Source: Yeguia hominis
GTDB taxonomy: Bacteria; Bacillota; Clostridia; Oscillospirales; Acutalibacteraceae
DNA length: 64,000 nt
NCBI RefSeq assembly: GCF_014384705.1
Contig: NZ_JACRSN010000017.1
Span: 10,190 to 74,189, forward strand
Direction: 5' to 3'
Below the pieces are notes generated by a model. The model was not told the DNA's origin, searched no databases, and was given only the letters and a program-made list of their open reading frames with translations. Position 1 is the first letter of the stretch; each line of letters begins with the position of its first letter. Shown here in pieces: positions 36,699 to 45,700 of the stretch. The position numbers were made by a program, and so were the translations under genes.

Positions 36699-36715
36699 GA
36701 AGTTTCAACGTTTTC
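36685..36715 (+). terminator. Hairpin at the end of the HydS module
   Basis: A perfect 8-bp stem AACTTCTC-CTAT-GAGAAGTT (36685-36704) contains the stop codon of the PHP gene in its loop border; a weak T tract (CGTTTTC) follows. Probable terminator of low efficiency. Confidence 0.5.
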
Positions 36716-36725
36716 AAAAATGGTC

Positions 36726-36756
36726 TTGACTTCAAGTGCACATGATGTTTTATGAT
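36726..36756 (+). promoter_or_regulatory. MerR-type promoter of the iron alcohol dehydrogenase gene
   Basis: TTGACT (36726-36731) and TATGAT (36751-36756) are separated by 19 bases, the long spacer typical of MerR-family control. The spacer region holds the imperfect dyad ACTTCAAGTGCACATGATGT (36729-36748), 7 of 9 positions symmetric. AdhR of Bacillus uses this layout for aldehyde-inducible adh genes (recalled). No merR gene is next to it in this window. Confidence 0.6.
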
Positions 36757-36788
36757 AAACATATCTGGAATTTTAAAGGAGGAATTTG

Positions 36789-37961
36789 ATGGATAATTTC
36801 ACATTTTGGTCGCCGACCCTGTTTGAGTTTGGGAAAGGCAGCGAAGAAAAAACAGGAGAACTGATCCGCCTGTTTGGCGGAAGCAAGGTACTCGTCCATT
36901 TTGGAGGCGGATCGGTCAAACGAAACGGCGTTCTTGCGCGTGTGGAAGATTCCCTCTGCAAGGCTGGTCTTCCGTTTGTAGAACTTGGCGGTGTAAAGCC
37001 CAATCCGCGCAGCGGACTTGTCTACGAAGGTATTGCGCTTTGCCGGAAAGAAAATGTCGATTTCATTCTTGCTGTCGGTGGCGGCAGCGTGATCGACTCT
37101 GCAAAGGCAATTGCCATCGGCGTCCCCTATACCGGAGATTTCTGGGACTTCTATTCCGGAAAAGCCGCTGTAAAATCCAGCTTGCCGATCGGAACAGTTC
37201 TGACCATTGCCGCAGCCGGAAGCGAGGGGTCTGCTGGCAGCGTCATCACACAGGAGGAGACGAATCTAAAGCGCGCGGCCGGAAATGAGTGCATGCGTCC
37301 GAAATTTTCTGTACTGAATCCGGCGTTCACCTGCACTCTTCCGGCATACCAGACCGCCTGCGGCATCACCGATATCATGGCGCATGTTTGCGAGCGGTAT
37401 TTCACGAACACCCGGCATGTTGAGACAACAGATCGGCTTTGCGAAGCTGTCCTGAAGGCGGTCATCGAAGAGGCTCCGAAGGTTCTTGCAAACCCGAACG
37501 ACTATGAAGCGCGCGCCAATATCCTGTGGGCCGGCACGATCGCGCACAATGACCTCTGCGGTGTCGGCCGCACACAGGACTGGAACAGCCACGACATCGA
37601 GCATGAACTTTCCGGGCTCTACGATGTTGCGCACGGTGCCGGGCTTTCTGTCATCATGCCGGCATGGATGCAGCATGTCTACCAGCACGATATCCCGCGG
37701 TTTGCGCAGTTTGCCGTTCGGGTTTGGGGGTGCGACATGCATTTCGATGATCCCGAAGCCACCGCAAAAGAAGGAATTGCACGCTTCCGCGCATTTCTCA
37801 CCGCAATCGGCATGCCTGCGACTTTTTCGGACATCGGCGCCAAAGCGGAAGACATTCCGATCTTGGTGAAAAACCTCGGCGTAACCGAAGAAAAGCCTCG
37901 CGCCGGATTCATGCAGCTTGCCCCGCACGATGTTGAAGCCATTTACCGACTCGCCCTGTAA
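36789..37961 (+). CDS. Iron-containing alcohol dehydrogenase (BdhA/YqhD-like)
   Basis: A 390-residue group III alcohol dehydrogenase that reduces aldehydes with NAD(P)H. It opens MDNFTFWSPTLFEFGKG, typical of the butanol dehydrogenase/YqhD branch, with the nucleotide motif VGGGSVIDSAKAIA (about 98-111). Metal ligands are the Asp in GITDIMAHVCE and the His residues in NSHDIEHELSGLYDVAHGAGL. AAAGGAGG precedes the ATG at 36789; a TTG one codon earlier is not needed. Monocistronic, with a MerR-type promoter and a strong terminator. Confidence 0.93.
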   Translation: MDNFTFWSPTLFEFGKGSEEKTGELIRLFGGSKVLVHFGGGSVKRNGVLARVEDSLCKAGLPFVELGGVKPNPRSGLVYEGIALCRKENVDFILAVGGGSVIDSAKAIAIGVPYTGDFWDFYSGKAAVKSSLPIGTVLTIAAAGSEGSAGSVITQEETNLKRAAGNECMRPKFSVLNPAFTCTLPAYQTACGITDIMAHVCERYFTNTRHVETTDRLCEAVLKAVIEEAPKVLANPNDYEARANILWAGTIAHNDLCGVGRTQDWNSHDIEHELSGLYDVAHGAGLSVIMPAWMQHVYQHDIPRFAQFAVRVWGCDMHFDDPEATAKEGIARFRAFLTAIGMPATFSDIGAKAEDIPILVKNLGVTEEKPRAGFMQLAPHDVEAIYRLAL

Positions 37962-38268
37962 CAGCAAATTCATCCAAACAAGCAAGCGGCTCCGTCCGGC
38001 ATTTCTGCCCGGCGGAACCGCTGTTCTTTTTTTTAGAAGATCATGCTCGTTTCTGGACGTCAAACAGCTGTGCGGCATTTTACAAACGTTTTACGCCCGC
38101 ACAAAACACGGTGCATCGGATTCTATGAAACCATGCATTGCTTTCTGGGTATCCCTGATTTCTTACAAAAAATTTCTCCTAAAAAGCAGACGCAGGCATT
38201 TGCCGCACCTCTACCCGCAAATCGGCTTCTTTAGCTAATGGTCCGTCTCCGATGCAAACATCCATTTC
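37962..38268. other. Short intergenic region between adh and the cotJC remnant
   Basis: About 300 bases. It holds the adh terminator; nothing else recognisable was seen between 38040 and 38268. Confidence 0.4.
37985..38034 (+). terminator. Terminator of the iron alcohol dehydrogenase gene
   Basis: AGCGGCTCCGTCCGGC pairs with GCCCGGCGGAACCGCT (few mismatches) around ATTTCT, followed by CTTTTTTTT. Confidence 0.85.
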
Positions 38269-38720
38269 TCAGGACTTCCGGCGGTTTTGCCGGTCGAACT
38301 CCGGATTGAACGCATAGAAGTTTTTCGAATCCAGATGGTCCGTAATAATCCGCAGCCCTTCGCCGAACCGCTGATAATGCACGACTTCGCGCTGACGGAG
38401 GAATTTGATGGGATCCCGGACATCGGGATCGTCGCAGAAGCGCAGGATATTGTCGTACGTGGTCCGCGCTTTCTGTTCTGCCGCCATGTCTTCGTGAATA
38501 TCGGTAATGGCGTCCCCGGCGACCGAAAACGTCGAGGCGCTGAACGGAACGCCGTTTGCGTCAGTCGGATAAATCCCCGTTGTATGGTCGACAAAATACG
38601 GTGCGAATCCGGATTTCTGGATTTCTTCTTCTGTCAGGTTCCGCGTTAATTGATAGACAATCGCACTGACCATTTCGAGGTGCGCCAACTCTTCGGTGCC
38701 CAGAGAAGCATCGGAAATGT
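38269..38720 (-). pseudogene. cotJC: cotJC-like manganese catalase, 5' part removed by the mobile element
   Basis: The minus strand encodes the C-terminal part of a CotJC-family manganese catalase (spore-coat type): DASLGTEELAHLEMVSAIVYQLTRN, FVDHTTGIYP, AGDAITDIHEDMAAEQKARTTYDNILR and REVVHYQRFGEGLR, ending normally at the stop. These carry the second set of Mn ligands (GTEELAHLE and REVVHYQ). Homology stops just before SDASLGTEE, at about 38713-38725. The frame runs on to 38820, but those residues are mobile-element sequence. About the first 50-60 residues of a normal CotJC are missing and may lie beyond the right end of the element. Confidence 0.85.
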
Positions 38721-38923
38721 TCCAATGTATCAAATATGAGGACAAGCGTGAGGTCTTTGGCTTAAAGATACATAGCTTTTCGACACTCGACAGAATTAAA
38801 AAATATGACGACTCTGACAACGAGGAAAATGCCGAAAAGCCTTATTCTATCAAGGTTGGCGAAACAAAGCGGACGATAAATCTATACGCCATCGCTACTA
38901 CAAAATTTCAAATTGCTGTCTAA
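38721..38923 (+). pseudogene. 3' fragment of an unidentified element gene at the left junction
   Basis: An open frame running across the junction encodes about 65 residues after the break (CIKYEDKREVFGLKIHSFSTL, then an acidic stretch, ending TTKFQIAV). It has normal coding character but no start or ribosome binding site of its own on the element side. It reads as the tail of a gene cut at the junction. I do not recognise the family. Confidence 0.45.
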
Positions 38924-38970
38924 ATCAATGCTAAACCGTGTGCGCCATTTGTGGACAAGCAGGTGTTTGT

Positions 38971-39004
38971 AACCACACCATTTTATAATTTGAATGGTGT
39001 GGTT
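38971..39004. repeat. Perfect 12-bp inverted repeat upstream of the AbiEi-like gene
   Basis: AACCACACCATT (38971-38982) and its complement AATGGTGTGGTT (38993-39004) with a 10-base loop; no T-run follows. It may be an operator for the AbiEi-like protein about 100 bases downstream, since such antitoxins bind inverted repeats in their own promoter. Confidence 0.5.
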
Positions 39005-39101
39005 TACTACACATTTGACTTGGCAATACGAGCTAAATATAATGGGCTAAAACAACCTAACGAGATGTTTTTACAGCACAATTTGGTGCAGAGGTAAGAG
39101 T

Positions 39102-39710
39102 ATGGTTTCAATAAAAGACAGGAAAATTCTTAGGCAGATGTTCTCGCATTATGATTATGTAATGACCACGGCTCAGTTGAGCAAAGAAAAACTATATTAC
39201 AGGGATATTCAAAGAATGTTGGGAGCTGGCTTGATAGAAAAAGTCAAGCGTGGCTACTATCATTGGACTATGGGGTCTGGCAAAGGCGATGTGGTGATAA
39301 TCAGCCGTTTATTCCCCGATGGTATTCTATGTATGGAAACAGCTTTATTCTATTATGGGTACAGCGATAGAAATCCTGCGGAGTGGAACATTGCTATTGA
39401 TAAAAACACTTCCAGACAACGCACGAGAATAGATTACCCATCTGTAAAGGCTTATCGGATAGAGCCAACCATCCTCTCTATCGGAGCAACCAGAGGAGAA
39501 ATAAATTTTACCGATGTTCGCATTTATGACCGTGACCGTACCATCTGCGATGTTTTGCGTAATATGAACAAGATGGACAAGGAACTCTTCAACAAAGCAA
39601 TTCAAGGCTATGTAAACGACCCTCAAAAGAATGTTCCTAACCTTATCGAATATGCGAAAGCGCTAAGAGTATGGAATAAAGTAAAGAACTTAATCGGAGT
39701 GTGGCTGTAA
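39102..39710 (+). CDS. AbiEi-like antitoxin/DNA-binding protein without a toxin partner
   Basis: A 202-residue protein with an N-terminal winged helix (YDYVMTTAQLSKEKLYYRDIQRMLGAGLIEKVKRGYY, about residues 17-53) and a C-terminal part with DRTICDVLRNMNK, the layout of AbiEi-type antitoxins of type IV toxin-antitoxin systems. In the abiE system AbiEi represses the operon and counters the nucleotidyltransferase AbiEii. No AbiEii-like gene follows; the next gene is a 59-residue protein of another family. It may be a lone regulator of the ICE. AGAGGTAAGAG precedes the ATG. Confidence 0.75.
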   Translation: MVSIKDRKILRQMFSHYDYVMTTAQLSKEKLYYRDIQRMLGAGLIEKVKRGYYHWTMGSGKGDVVIISRLFPDGILCMETALFYYGYSDRNPAEWNIAIDKNTSRQRTRIDYPSVKAYRIEPTILSIGATRGEINFTDVRIYDRDRTICDVLRNMNKMDKELFNKAIQGYVNDPQKNVPNLIEYAKALRVWNKVKNLIGVWL

Positions 39711-39782
39711 TGCCGAATATCGCTGCTCCACTCTGGAAAACAAACACCTACGGTACAATATAAACGCAAGGAGGTCGAGCGT

Positions 39783-39962
39783 ATGAAAGACAAAACCACT
39801 CATCTATATGTAGACGGTCACGAAAGAACGCTGATATTACATAGCCTTGTGGAGCTGAAAAATGCTCTTATACGGCAAGGCAGATATACGGACTGCATTG
39901 ACGAACTCATTTTCAAGGTAGCCAATGCACCAGTCAAGAAAATGAAAATCGAATATGTTTAA
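39783..39962 (+). CDS. Small conserved ICE protein, paralogue of the one at 62886
   Basis: A 59-residue protein starting MKDKTTHLYVDGHERTLI, with AAGGAGG 6 bases before the ATG. Its end, CIDELIFKVANAPVKKMKI, matches VDELISKVAHAPTKKFKV of the 65-residue protein at 62886-63083, so the element carries two paralogues at opposite ends. Function unknown. A terminator follows directly. Confidence 0.7.
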   Translation: MKDKTTHLYVDGHERTLILHSLVELKNALIRQGRYTDCIDELIFKVANAPVKKMKIEYV

Positions 39963-39976
39963 GGCAATTCAAGAGT

Positions 39977-40017
39977 GAGCCGCTTATTCTTTTCCATAAG
40001 AGTAAGCGGCTTTTTTG
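39977..40017 (+). terminator. Terminator before parA
   Basis: AGCCGCTTATTCT pairs with AGAGTAAGCGGCT (one G-U pair) and six T residues follow, separating the small upstream genes from parA. Confidence 0.85.
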
Positions 40018-40086
40018 CGTCCTCTGTACGATTTACATAGCCGCCTTGACAAAGCGGCTAAATCTATGCGAAAGGAGGACGCAGCT

Positions 40087-40914
40087 ATGTCAAATTGCAA
40101 AGTGATTGCTCTGACCAACCAGAAAGGCGGTGTTGGCAAGACCACAACAGCGGTCAATCTGGGTGTGGGTCTGGCGAAGCAAGGAAAAAGAGTGCTGTTG
40201 ATTGATGCCGATGCACAGGCAAATCTCACAATGGCTCTGGGTTACAGCCGACCAGACGATTTACCCATTACGCTCTCCACAATAATGCAGAACATCATAG
40301 ACGATAAATCTTTTGATGTTTCGCAAGGGATTTTATCCCACAGCGAGGGCGTTGACCTGCTTCCGTCAAACATTGAGTTATCGGGCTTTGAAGTAAGGCT
40401 AATCAATGCGATGAGCCGTGAGCGTGTTCTGAAAACCTATGTGAATGAGGTTAAGAAAAACTACGATTATGTGCTTATCGACTGTATGCCGAGCTTGGGG
40501 ATGATAACCATTAACGCTCTGGCGGCGGCTGACAGCGTGGTTATCCCAACACAGCCCCACTATCTTTCTGCAAAAGGCTTAGAGCTGTTGCTTCGCTCCG
40601 TGTCAATGGTCAAGCGGCAAATCAATCCCAAACTCAGAATTGACGGTATCTTAATGACAATGGTTATGCCCCGTACCAACATTTCAAAAGAAATTACGGC
40701 GACGGTCAAGAGCGCCTACGGTCAGAAAATCAAGGTGTTTGACACCGAGATACCTCATTCTATCCGTGCGGTGGAAGCAACCGCAGAGGGTAAAAGCATT
40801 TTCGCCTACGACAAAGGCGGCAAGGTTGCCGCAGCGTATGAACAGTTCTCAAAGGAGGTGGCAGAGCTTGGCGAGAAACAGAGAAACCAAAATCGAGCTG
40901 ACCGCTTACGATGA
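40087..40914 (+). CDS. parA: ParA-type partition ATPase
   Basis: A 275-residue Walker-type ATPase of the ParA/Soj family: deviant Walker A NQKGGVGKTTTAVNLG (about 11-26), LLIDADAQANLT and VLIDCMPSLGMITINAL (Walker B). It moves or maintains the element's circular form by acting with ParB. The start follows AAAGGAGGACGCAGCT. It overlaps parB by 47 bases. Confidence 0.93.
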   Translation: MSNCKVIALTNQKGGVGKTTTAVNLGVGLAKQGKRVLLIDADAQANLTMALGYSRPDDLPITLSTIMQNIIDDKSFDVSQGILSHSEGVDLLPSNIELSGFEVRLINAMSRERVLKTYVNEVKKNYDYVLIDCMPSLGMITINALAAADSVVIPTQPHYLSAKGLELLLRSVSMVKRQINPKLRIDGILMTMVMPRTNISKEITATVKSAYGQKIKVFDTEIPHSIRAVEATAEGKSIFAYDKGGKVAAAYEQFSKEVAELGEKQRNQNRADRLR

Positions 40915-41803
40915 CCTGTTCCAGACAGACGAAAGCCGTGCGGAAGCAGCTTTAAGCAAGATACGGGATATTCCCCTGTCGGAGATTGATGAGTTTCCAG
41001 ACCACCCGTTCAAGGTTTTAATGGACGAGGATATGGAGCAGCTTGTCGAGAGCATTAAGCGGAACGGCGTGATGACTCCTGCGACCGTGCGTTTGAAAGA
41101 GAACGGGCGGTATGAGCTTATCAGCGGTCACAGGCGCAAAAAGGCATGTGAACTTGCGGGACTTGAAACCCTTAAATGCGAGGTAAAAGACCTTACCCGT
41201 GATGAAGCCATTATCATTATGGTGGAAAGCAATCTGCAAAGGTCTGTCATTCTGCCGAGTGAAAAAGCCTTTGCTTATAAAATGCGGCTTGAAGCAATGG
41301 ACAGACAAGGAAAACGCAATGATTTAACTTCGACACCATTGGTGTCGAAGTCAAGGTCTAACGAAGAACTTGCCGACAAAGTTGGCGAAAGTCGTGAGCA
41401 AATACGCCGTTTTATCCGCTTGACCGAGCTTGTACCCGAAATTCTCCAGATGGTAGATGAAAAGCAGATTGCTTTCCGTCCTGCGGTGGAGATTTCCTAT
41501 CTTGCCGAGGAGCAGCAATACACCTTGCTTGAAGCGATGAGCTATAACGACGCTACTCCCTCATTGGCGCAGGCTATCAAAATGAAAAAGTTTAACCAAG
41601 ACGGAAAACTGACGGACGAGGTTATCCAATCCATTATGGAGGAAGAAAAGCCAAACCAAAAGGAAAAGCCTGTTTTCCGTGATGAACGGATAACCAAGCT
41701 CATTCCGAAAACCGTTCCCAAAGGACAGGAAGCGGATTTTGTTGTCAAAGCGTTGGAGTTTTACAACCGACACCTGCAACGGAACAAAGCGCACGAAAGA
41801 TAG
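40868..41803 (+). CDS. parB: ParB/Noc-type partition protein
   Basis: A 311-residue ParB-family protein with a ParB/sulfiredoxin-like N-terminal domain (IPLSEIDEFPDHPFKV and ELISGHRRKKACELAG) and a helix-turn-helix region (SNEELADKVGESREQIRRFIRL). I place the start at the TTG at 40868 because AAAGGAGGTGG sits 6 bases before it and it fits the family's N-terminus; a longer open frame begins at 40739 inside parA and is not the real start. No parS site was identified. Confidence 0.9.
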   Translation: MARNRETKIELTAYDDLFQTDESRAEAALSKIRDIPLSEIDEFPDHPFKVLMDEDMEQLVESIKRNGVMTPATVRLKENGRYELISGHRRKKACELAGLETLKCEVKDLTRDEAIIIMVESNLQRSVILPSEKAFAYKMRLEAMDRQGKRNDLTSTPLVSKSRSNEELADKVGESREQIRRFIRLTELVPEILQMVDEKQIAFRPAVEISYLAEEQQYTLLEAMSYNDATPSLAQAIKMKKFNQDGKLTDEVIQSIMEEEKPNQKEKPVFRDERITKLIPKTVPKGQEADFVVKALEFYNRHLQRNKAHER

Positions 41804-41945
41804 CCGCACACCGAGGGCAAGGTCTGCCTGTTTGCGTGAATAGCCGCATTTTGCGCTTCCCCCTCTCCACACCTCACCCCCTAACTACTGCCAAGACTAT
41901 CCGAGAAAAGAATAGCTGCAATATCTCGCAAATCGGTTTGTACCT

Positions 41946-41974
41946 TTGAGAGCTTCCGCTGTTTTTCATATAAT
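41946..41974 (+). promoter_or_regulatory. Promoter of the lipoprotein gene
   Basis: TTGAGA (41946-41951), 17 bases, TATAAT (41969-41974), 22 bases before the ATG. Confidence 0.8.
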
Positions 41975-41995
41975 GAAGCCGTAAAGGAGGTCGAA

Positions 41996-42670
41996 ATGAT
42001 GAGAAAATCAATATTTGCAGCGCTTCTTGTGCTGATAATGCTGCTTGGCGGCTGCTCCGATGTTTCAACAGCCCCCACCCGAAATGATGAAAGTGAGCTT
42101 GTGACGGAAACCGAAGCTGCTGCCAAAGCCGAAAGCACCAAGAGCATTTATTCCTCGGAGAGTAATGAGAGCAAAGTTCCAGAAGCGGTTGCGGCGCTTG
42201 AAACTGCCGCAGAGGTAACGGAGCGTGAGCCTGTTCAGAGCGAAACGGTAAGGCAAACCGAGCCTGTCAAGCAGAGTGAAGCGGAAACACCTGCAACAAA
42301 ACCCACTACGGAAAATAATAATCCGCCGCCTGCGGAAACACCGACACAAACCGCTTCCGAAAATACAAAGACAGCCTATGATTTTGAGTTCGATATGGAA
42401 GCGATAAAGGCGGATTGTATCAGTATCGGGCAGTCAATGGGGCTTCGTTTGGATACCTCTCTCACTCCGAGCAACGCAAGCTGGTGGAACCCCGTAACAG
42501 CATCACGGAGCAATCAAGGCGAAGCCTTAAAGCAGAGTCTTGAAGGCTATATCAAGTTTCATACCGCTGAAAATCTCAGCGCATACGGAATTGATGAAAT
42601 CTCAGATTTTAATATCTGCTGCGAAGCAAAAGGAAACGGCGAATATCTGATTTACTTCCTTTTTGCATAA
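41996..42670 (+). CDS. Cell-surface lipoprotein with a low-complexity stalk
   Basis: 224 residues: a signal peptide with lipobox LLGGC (Cys20), then about 110 residues rich in Thr, Glu, Ser and Pro (a flexible stalk), and a C-terminal domain of about 100 residues (AYDFEFDMEAIKADCISIGQSMGLRL... ending IYFLFA). The C-terminal domain recurs in ICE lipoproteins, but I know no function. AAAGGAGG lies 6 bases before the ATG. It has its own promoter and terminator, so it is expressed apart from parAB. Confidence 0.8.
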   Translation: MMRKSIFAALLVLIMLLGGCSDVSTAPTRNDESELVTETEAAAKAESTKSIYSSESNESKVPEAVAALETAAEVTEREPVQSETVRQTEPVKQSEAETPATKPTTENNNPPPAETPTQTASENTKTAYDFEFDMEAIKADCISIGQSMGLRLDTSLTPSNASWWNPVTASRSNQGEALKQSLEGYIKFHTAENLSAYGIDEISDFNICCEAKGNGEYLIYFLFA

Positions 42671-42684
42671 GCGGCAGCAAGGCT

Positions 42685-42718
42685 TATCCCTCTGTTTCAA
42701 AAACAGGGGGATTTTTTA
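42685..42718 (+). terminator. Terminator of the lipoprotein gene
   Basis: ATCCCTCTGTTT pairs with AACAGGGGGAT around a short A-rich loop, followed by six T residues. Confidence 0.85.
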
Positions 42719-42752
42719 TACCCAAAATCAAGAAAGGACGGTTTAACAGTCT

Positions 42753-45700
42753 ATGAAAACAAAGTTTAAGAAGAACGGAAGGCGGCTTCTGGCAGCTATC
42801 CTCTGCCTTGTTATGGCGGTTATGGCATTGCCGATGTCCGCCTTTGCGTGGACGAGCGAGGAAGGCGTTAGCTGCACTTCCTCATTTGGGGACTACTATG
42901 TCGGCTCTGACGGAGGATACTACCGCAGCAAATCCTCTTATTCGTTCATCGTGTACGACAGCGACGGCAACACCTCTGTAAGAACAATCAGCGCAGGCAA
43001 CGCCAAGCGTAAATACTTGATGACCGACGGCAGCGGAACGCACCAAGTTTACTGCGTAGAGTCTGGTATTGACTTTAATACGGGAAACAGCTATGTATCC
43101 CAGAACGGCAAAAACAGCTCTTATTTCCGTAAGCTGCCTACCGAAGCACAGTTCGGCGTGATGATGGCTCTGATGTACGGTTGGCACGAGGGAAAATCCT
43201 CGCCCGTTGCAGGCACGAACACAGATGATTATGCGTTTGCGACCCAAACGATTATCTGGGAATATCAGCAGCAGCTCCGCACAAGCCCGTCCGACCTGCA
43301 CAGCGCAAACGGCATTGATGCGGACACTTACTGCTATTCCCTAAAGGGCAGACCTGCCGAGAAGTGTTATGACTGGATTTTGTCGCAGATGGCAAGCCAC
43401 TATACCATTCCGAGCTTTGCCGCAAGAAATCAGAACAAGGCAGACACCTATACGCTCAAATATAATCCCGACAAGCAGAATTACAGCTTGACCCTTACCG
43501 ACACAAACAACACCCTCGCCAATCTAAGCCTTTCGGCAAGCGGCATTAAGGTATCCAGAAGCGGAAATCAGTACACCTTTACAAGCGACAATATGATTAC
43601 CTCGCCGATTACGGTATCCGCACAGAAAGCCGTCAATCTGGATTGCGACGAAATGCTTATCTGGGGCTGCGTAGGCAAGCAAACAATGGTTTCGGGAGCT
43701 TCCGACCCTGTATATTTCTATTTCAAGCTTGATACCGAAACCTACGGAACGGGTCTTATCAAAAAGACCTCGGAGGACGGTGTTGTATCTGGCATCAAAT
43801 TCAACATTTCTGGCAACGGCGTAAATCAAACCGTCGTGACCAAAGCAGACGGCACGGTAGATATTTCTTTGATGCCGGGGGTCTACACCGTCACAGAACA
43901 GCCGATTGACCGATATGAGCCGCAGAGCGTTCAGAGAATTACTATCGTAAGCGGTCACACCTCTACCGTGACCTTCAGCAATACGCTGAAGCGTGGCAGT
44001 CTGGAGATTATCAAAAGCTCCGAGGACGATATGGTGGAAGGCGTGAAATTCCATCTTTACGGCACATCTTTAAGCGGTCTGCCCGTTGATGAATACGCCG
44101 TGACCGACGCAAACGGTGTTGCACGGTTTGAAAATGTGCTTATCAGCGGCGCTGACCCCTACACCGTAGAGGAAATTGACACGGCGGTGCGCTATGTCAT
44201 TCCCGCTTCTCAGACAGCGCCTATCGAATGGGAAAAGGTAACGAGCCGCAGCTTTACAAACATTCTCAAAAAATTCAATGTGACCGTAACGAAATCCGAT
44301 GCGGAGATGGGTACGGCACAGGGCGACGCTTCTCTTGCAGGTGCAGTCTACGGCATTTATAAGGACGAAGAACTCATTGACACCTACACCACCGATAAAA
44401 ACGGTCAGTTTACAACGAAATATTATGTGTGCGGCAACGATTGGACTGTCCGAGAACTCAGCCCGTCCGAGGGATATTTGCTCGACAGAACAATCCACAA
44501 GGTCGGCGCAGAGCCAGAGCTTTACACCGTGGAGTTTAACTCTACCGCAAATGATGTGACCGAGCAGGTCATCAAGGGCAATATCGCCATTATCAAGCAT
44601 ACCGACAACGGCGAAACGCAGATTGAAACGCCCGAAACAGGCGCAGCCTTTGAAGTATTCCGCAAGGCGGCAGGCAGCTTTGACGCCGCAAAGGAAACCG
44701 AGCGAGATATTCTCACTTGTGATGAAAACGGCTTTGCCCAGACAAAGGATATGCCTTACGGTATCTACACCGTTCGCCAGACCTCTGGTTGGGAGGGGCG
44801 TGAGCTGATGAAGCCTTTTGATGTGTTTATCAGCAAAGACGGTCAGACCTACCGCTATCTTATCAACAACGCAAACTTTGAAAGCTATATCAAGGTCGTG
44901 AAGAAAGATGCGGAAACGGGCAACACCATTCCGTATGCAGGCGCAGGCTTCCAGATTTACGACCCGAACGGAAACCTTGTGACAATGACCTTCACCTATC
45001 CCGAAGTGACGACCATTGATACCTTTTATACCACAGCCGATGGCGAGCTTATTACGCCGCAGACCTTGGAATATGGCAAGGGCTATTCTCTGGTTGAGGT
45101 ACAAGCGCCGTATGGCTATGTGCTAAACTCCGAGCCTGTCTATTTTGATGTGATGCAGGAGAACTCCGAGGTTGACAGCGGCATTACCGTCATTGAGGTG
45201 GTACGTTCCAATATGGCACAGAAAGGCACTATTACCGTATCCAAATCGGACGAAGTGTTCAGCTCCGTCAATGAAGCAGGCGGCTTGTATCAGCCCGTCT
45301 ATGCGGTGCGTGGGCTTGAGGGCGCAGTCTATGAGATTACCGCCGCCGAGGATATTTACACTCTGGACGGTACGCTCAGAGCGTCTAAGGGCGAAGTGGT
45401 CGATACCGTTACCACAGGTGCAGACGGCACGGCGGTAAGCAAGGAACTCTATCTCGGAAAATACGAGGTCAAGGAAATCACAGCACCGTTTGGAATGGTG
45501 CTGAACGAGGAAATTCACGCCGTTGAGCTTGTATATGCGGGTCAGAATGTCGCTGTTACCGAAACCGCCGCTTCTTTCTATAACGAAAGGCAGCGTGTAG
45601 AAATCGACCTTATCAAGCGCCTTATGACGGACGAAGCCTACGGCATCGGCAAGAACGGCGAAATCTTTGATGTGACCTTTGGCTTGTATGCGGAAAAGGA

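Noticed and set aside
39711..39962. AbiEii toxin partner of the AbiEi-like protein
   Set aside because: Only a 59-codon gene follows, and it belongs to a different small family.
40739..40867. Upstream extension of ParB inside parA
   Set aside because: The family N-terminus and a clear AAAGGAGGTGG point to the TTG at 40868; the upstream part is the parA shadow.
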